Source: an uncultured Bacteroidota bacterium
GTDB taxonomy: Bacteria; Bacteroidota; Bacteroidia; Chitinophagales; Chitinophagaceae
Direction: 5' to 3'
DNA: 8,510 nucleotides
Assembly: GCA_946887345.1 (NCBI GenBank)
Contig: CAMPKR010000089.1
Coordinates: 1-8,510, forward strand
The notes under the pieces were generated by a model that was given only the letters and a program-made list of their open reading frames with translations, was not told the origin of the DNA and ran no database searches. Positions within the stretch are counted from its first letter, which is position 1. Each line of letters opens with the position of its first letter. Shown piece after piece: positions 5,304-8,510 of the stretch. A program made the position numbers and the translations under genes.

Positions 5304-6404
5304 TTATGCCGCGATCAAAGCAACGCCACTATTCTCCAGTATTTTCATCAGTACTTTTTCCTCGGCAAACAGATGTGGCTCTATAAGACATTCGTCGTGG
5401 TCTATTTTTTTGAGATACTTCGTTAGCTGCCTGTTAGAGTATAGATCAATGATGGTGGGATGCACGTAATATTTCCTGCAAACCGCTCTTGTGTTCCCTA
5501 GTTGCTTTGCAACCATGTCTAGTGCGGTATTGATGTTCCTTTTAGCGGCCGTCTCGGTCTCTGCTTCGCCTATTTCTTTGAAAGCGCGCAGTGCCTCCAG
5601 CGATCCTGCCCAGGTCCTGAGGTCCTTAGCCGTAAAGTTGCCGCCGCTCACTTCTTTTATGTAGTTGTTCACCATGCCGGAATCTATTCCCTTCCTGTCG
5701 CCGTTCTCATCTATATATTGAAACAGCTCCTTGCCCGGTATATCCTTACAGTGCTGAACTATCTTGGCTAGCTTCCTGCTCTTCAGGGTCACGTTGTGCA
5801 TCACTCCCTTCTTACCCTTAAAGGCAAAACTGAGCTTATTTCCTTCTATAGATACATGCCTGTCTTTTAGTGTTGTAAGCCCGAACGATCCGTATAGCTT
5901 TTCGTATGCACTGTTTCCTATCCTTATGCATGTGCACTGCATCAATGATATAACCGCAGCCAGTACCTTCTCCTGCGGCAAACCTTGCCTGCCCAGGTCC
6001 TTTTGCAGTTTCTGCCTGATTGCTGGCAGCGCCAGCCCCAGGTCATGGAGGTTAAAGAATTTGGTATGGTTGCGCAGCTGTGTCCACAGCGGGTGATATT
6101 TATATTGTTTTCTGCCTCTCGCATCTATGCCGGTGGCCTGCAGGTGTCCGCTGGGGTCCGGGCATATCCATACGTTCTCCCAGGCTGGTGGTAATACAAG
6201 GCGTTTTACTCTCCACATCGTCTCTTCTTCCACTTCCTCACCTTTATATAAGTAGATAAAAGCATCGCCCTTCTTTTCCCTCCTTATACCTTCGTCCTGG
6301 TCACTTACATACACCAGTTCGGCAGCCTTTGCGCTCTTCTTATTGTCGCTCGTTATCGATTTTAACTTCCTTCTGCTGAGCTTTATTTCCTTTACCGTTT
6401 CCAT
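5304..6404 (-). CDS. DNA topoisomerase IB (bacterial/poxvirus type)
   Basis: Relaxes positive and negative supercoils by nicking one strand through a 3'-phosphotyrosine link, without ATP. With the ATG at 6404 it has 366 residues. The N-terminal domain signature is at about 71-107 (LPPAWENVWICPDPSGHLQ followed by TGIDARGRKQYKYHP). Catalytic residues can be placed by pattern: Arg161 (CIRIGN), Lys198 (FKGKKG), Arg263 (KDLRTWAGS), Asn304 (LGNTRAVCRK, where poxvirus enzymes have His but some bacterial TopIB have Asn) and the nucleophile Tyr313 in KYYVHP. The frame stays open for 20 more codons upstream to 6464, but that stretch is hydrophobic, unlike the family and overlaps a terminator, so 6404 is preferred. 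It converges on map with 16 bp between stops and no strong terminator there. Confidence 0.93.
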   Translation of the reverse strand: METVKEIKLSRRKLKSITSDNKKSAKAAELVYVSDQDEGIRREKKGDAFIYLYKGEEVEEETMWRVKRLVLPPAWENVWICPDPSGHLQATGIDARGRKQYKYHPLWTQLRNHTKFFNLHDLGLALPAIRQKLQKDLGRQGLPQEKVLAAVISLMQCTCIRIGNSAYEKLYGSFGLTTLKDRHVSIEGNKLSFAFKGKKGVMHNVTLKSRKLAKIVQHCKDIPGKELFQYIDENGDRKGIDSGMVNNYIKEVSGGNFTAKDLRTWAGSLEALRAFKEIGEAETETAAKRNINTALDMVAKQLGNTRAVCRKYYVHPTIIDLYSNRQLTKYLKKIDHDECLIEPHLFAEEKVLMKILENSGVALIAA

Positions 6405-6447
6405 GCTGGTAAGCAGGAATAAAAAGTCGTGCCCCTGACTCAGCAAT

Positions 6448-6478
6448 AAAAAAGCCTGTCGCATAGACAGGCCTTTTA
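6448..6478 (-). terminator. Rho-independent terminator after the PNGase F-like gene
   Basis: Read on the - strand, GCCTGTC pairs with GACAGGC in a perfect 7-bp stem (6466-6472 with 6454-6460) with a 5-nt loop TATGC. It is flanked by an A-run on the 5' side and a run of six T on the 3' side (6453 down to 6448) followed by ATT. It starts about 19 nt after the stop at 6497, the expected place for that gene's terminator. It separates this gene from the TopIB gene on the same strand and shows that the upstream in-frame start of TopIB at 6464 is unlikely. Confidence 0.85.
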
Positions 6479-6496
6479 CTAATCTTTTATGACTGT

Positions 6497-8452
6497 TTAT
6501 TGATAAACAACCTTCTGTACGTTTACAAGCTTATCCGGGGTGGTCACCTTTATCAGGTAGTATCCCTTGGCTAATCCCGACAAAGGCACTTGTGTTTGGC
6601 CGATGTTACTGCTCAGCTTCTGGCTGTACACTTTAGCGCCTATCATGTTATATACATCAAGGTTTCCTTCTTCTCCCGGCAGTGTATAGTCTACAGTAAA
6701 TACACCATCACTACTTGGGTTAGGGTACACCATTACAACCACATCTTTGGTCTCGATATTGCTGAGGCCGAGTGGATGCTTACACAGGAAGTCGTAGTAT
6801 ATTTTGGTGCCGAAGTCAGAAGCAAAGCTCTTGATCGGAGTTTGATTCACGTTCGAGGTAAAACGCAACAGCCCGGTACCATCAGAGGTATTCGCCCACC
6901 AGTAAAGACCATCATTATTCAGAGGGTTGTTGCTTGGGGGCGGCCCATCATCATAAAATTCAAACCTGTAGCAGTGGCCTGCTGTTAATAGGATGGTATC
7001 GCGATAGATAGTTCCTGCATTTGCAAAGCTTAGCTTTTGCGAAAGAAGCGCGCCTGTAGTCAGGTCGTAGAAATTGTAATGATTTTCGCTTGGCGCATTA
7101 TTAGTTTGGAAAACGATAGATATACCATTTACATTCAATACCTGTGGATCCGTAAATGGACTAGCGCCGAAGTTATTTATGTTGTTTTGGTCTGTTTGTC
7201 CGTTAGGGTTTTGTAGCTGTACCTGGAATACATTCGTGCTCGGTGTCCAGTTAACCGGCTGTGTAATTCGCACTGTGTCAATTCCCAGGTAGGGTAGGTT
7301 ACCTGTCCATGCAAAGGTGCTCTGTGTGCCACCGGGTACACCATATACTATATCCAGGCTGGTGAGTGCAGTAGTACCGTTGTTTTTGATAACGATTACC
7401 GGCTCGGCACATATAGGGTTCATTCGTGAAAATTCATATTCCTTGCTGGGTGAAACAATACTTTCCAGCGATACATCGTGTGTAAAGTTGGGAGCGCCGT
7501 ATTCTATTACGTACGCCGTTACTACCTGTGTACCCCAATAGAAGGTATCAGCATATTGCATGTCTATATCAAAGGTGTGCGTTGATCCCGGTGTTACTCC
7601 GTGTATGTCTATATCATCATATTTTACGCTTGCCCCTGGGCACCAGTTACCTCTGTCATAAAGCCAGGTGCCTCCTTGCGGAAACAATGAATTGAAACCG
7701 CATTCCCTCCACATAAACCGCTGGTTGACTGTATCGGCGTCATATTTCACCCACCTCTCGCGCGGGCAGAATTCAGAACAGTTATCTTCGTCCATCCCGT
7801 GGCCGCTTTGTATCACCTTAATGCGCGCCTCATTTGTATTGGGTCCGTAGGTGATGGTCTGTTGAGATAAGCCTGTTTCAATGTTAGAATTGTAAGCATA
7901 TCCACCCTGGTAAAGGCGGGTAATGTTCTTTACTTCCTTTTCAGGTGTTCCCTCTATCATCAGGAAGGTGATGTTGATCTTCCAGCCACGGGCACTGGTT
8001 TCATAACCTGTGTGATCATAAATGATCTCTACAGAGTCATGCAGCAGGTTGGCGAAGTCTGTTACGTCATAGTACCAGCCATGTTTCCAGGTACTTCCTG
8101 CCTGCCAGTAGTTACCATATGGGGTTATAAACCGGGCAAATTCCCAGTCAAGTGTATCGCCATTCACGCCATTGGTCCTGCCTATGTATATAGGGTCCAG
8201 GTAATCCCACTCTCCGCACTGCATCGTATCCGGACATTGAAAAGTCAGGTACATGATCACCTTATTGTAGGTGGTAGTGGTAGTTGGGAACTCACCCCAT
8301 TTATAATACCTGTGTGAGCCACCGTTGGTTACTACATCCTGGTTTTGATAAACAGGCACAACTATGGTATCTCCTGCAGCTCCCATACTTATATTGGAGA
8401 CAAAAAGGAAGATTGCGAATAAGGCAAACGCCACACCTCTTACGTTAAGCAT
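6497..8452 (-). CDS. Secreted PNGase F-like protein with T9SS sorting domain
   Basis: 651 residues. An N-terminal signal peptide (about 1-26: two-residue lead, Arg5, long hydrophobic core, SMGAA) precedes a PNGase F-like region at about 28-320, related to enzymes that cut N-glycans from Asn of glycoproteins. By pattern, Cys73-Cys79 with EWD83 matches PNGase F Cys51-Cys56 and catalytic Asp60; CSEFC (225-229) matches its CAEWC with catalytic Glu206, here Glu227 but Trp207 replaced by Phe; DRGNWCPG (266-273) with Cys251/Cys271 matches its third disulfide. The counterpart of Glu118 is uncertain (perhaps Glu151). Residues 323-400 look like a CARDB-type beta domain, and 437-555 is a further beta-rich module I do not recognise. 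Residues 570-651 (VYPNPSSDGVFTVDY, then GYYLIKV) are a T9SS type A sorting domain, so export to the cell surface or medium is expected. It is followed by its own terminator. Confidence 0.87.
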   Translation of the reverse strand: MLNVRGVAFALFAIFLFVSNISMGAAGDTIVVPVYQNQDVVTNGGSHRYYKWGEFPTTTTTYNKVIMYLTFQCPDTMQCGEWDYLDPIYIGRTNGVNGDTLDWEFARFITPYGNYWQAGSTWKHGWYYDVTDFANLLHDSVEIIYDHTGYETSARGWKINITFLMIEGTPEKEVKNITRLYQGGYAYNSNIETGLSQQTITYGPNTNEARIKVIQSGHGMDEDNCSEFCPRERWVKYDADTVNQRFMWRECGFNSLFPQGGTWLYDRGNWCPGASVKYDDIDIHGVTPGSTHTFDIDMQYADTFYWGTQVVTAYVIEYGAPNFTHDVSLESIVSPSKEYEFSRMNPICAEPVIVIKNNGTTALTSLDIVYGVPGGTQSTFAWTGNLPYLGIDTVRITQPVNWTPSTNVFQVQLQNPNGQTDQNNINNFGASPFTDPQVLNVNGISIVFQTNNAPSENHYNFYDLTTGALLSQKLSFANAGTIYRDTILLTAGHCYRFEFYDDGPPPSNNPLNNDGLYWWANTSDGTGLLRFTSNVNQTPIKSFASDFGTKIYYDFLCKHPLGLSNIETKDVVVMVYPNPSSDGVFTVDYTLPGEEGNLDVYNMIGAKVYSQKLSSNIGQTQVPLSGLAKGYYLIKVTTPDKLVNVQKVVYQ

Positions 8453-8457
8453 ACTTA

Positions 8458-8486
8458 CAAATTAAAGTTTTGGAAAATCATCCCAA
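8458..8486 (-). promoter_or_regulatory. Candidate promoter of the PNGase F-like gene
   Basis: On the - strand TTAATTTG (8465 down to 8458) differs at one base from the Bacteroidota -7 element TAnnTTTG. A TTG (8486-8484) lies 18 bases upstream, close to the -33 position. The -7 element ends only 5 nt before the ATG at 8452, so a transcript would be almost leaderless. The match is short and the region AT-rich; the true promoter may lie beyond the window. Confidence 0.2.
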
Positions 8487-8488
8487 TT

Positions 8489-8508
8489 TTACGTCTTAAC
8501 TGACGTAA
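8489..8508. promoter_or_regulatory. Perfect inverted repeat upstream of the PNGase F-like gene
   Basis: TTACGTC (8489-8495) and GACGTAA (8502-8508) are perfect inverted copies separated by TTAACT. The centre is about 46 nt upstream of the start codon at 8452, just upstream of the candidate -33 element. A 7-6-7 palindrome in this place is the shape of a dimeric regulator's operator. It has no T-run, so it is not an obvious terminator. No particular regulator can be named. Confidence 0.4.
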
Positions 8509-8510
8509 TT

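Noticed and set aside
5277..5311. Strong bidirectional terminator between map and TopIB
   Set aside because: Only 4-bp stems (CAGC/GCTG, CGGC/GCCG) can be formed; too weak to annotate.
6590..6988. Open frames on the + strand within the PNGase F-like gene (also 7317-7541, 7668-7850 and 8012-8317)
   Set aside because: They have no family resemblance, and the opposite frame is a continuous protein with domains from signal peptide to sorting tail.
1..8510. Mobile element, CRISPR array, tRNA/rRNA or defence system
   Set aside because: No transposase or integrase, no terminal repeats, no regularly spaced repeats and no RNA-gene signatures were seen on either strand.

Overview
The window is chromosomal DNA from a member of the Bacteroidota, most like the Chitinophagaceae/Sphingobacteriia side of the phylum. 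Four things point there: the gene order of the ribosomal cluster, including map directly after secY; the absence of Shine-Dalgarno sequences, with A/T-rich stretches before the starts; protein signatures such as the SecY and TopIB sequences; and a secreted protein ending in a type IX secretion (T9SS) sorting domain. Family-level placement is an impression, not a computed result.

Region 1 (1-5287, + strand) is the distal part of the S10/spc ribosomal-protein cluster. In order it holds the last codons of rpsN (S14), then rpsH (S8), rplF (L6), rplR (L18), rpsE (S5), rpmD (L30), rplO (L15), secY and map. All are intact and of normal length. They build the 30S and 50S subunits, thread proteins through the membrane (SecY) and trim the N-terminal Met of new proteins (Map). 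The spacers between the ribosomal genes are 53-107 nt long, and most contain an inverted repeat followed by an A/T-rich unstructured stretch before the start codon. The rpsH and rplR leaders share a related hairpin plus a CCCGTAA motif. A 12-bp stem-loop lies between rplO and secY and could partly terminate transcription or protect an mRNA end. secY starts with GTG.

Region 2 (5288-6404, - strand). The cluster stops after map. Instead of the infA-rpmJ-rpsM-rpsK-rpsD-rpoA genes that usually follow in this phylum, there is a convergent gene for a bacterial/poxvirus-type DNA topoisomerase IB, with only 16 bp between the two stop codons.

Region 3 (6448-8510, - strand) holds a rho-independent terminator and, upstream of it, a 651-residue secreted protein. 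Its N-terminal half resembles peptide-N-glycosidase F (PNGase F), with the three disulfide cysteine pairs and two of the catalytic acids recognisable. It continues through beta-rich modules to a T9SS C-terminal sorting domain. A perfect 7-bp inverted repeat lies upstream of its start, at the window edge.

There is no mobile element, CRISPR array, tRNA, rRNA or prophage, and no gene-free stretch longer than about 110 bases. I see no clearly new multi-gene system. The most notable points are the structured, SD-less spacers of the ribosomal operon, the break of the operon after map, and the divergent T9SS-exported PNGase F-like enzyme.
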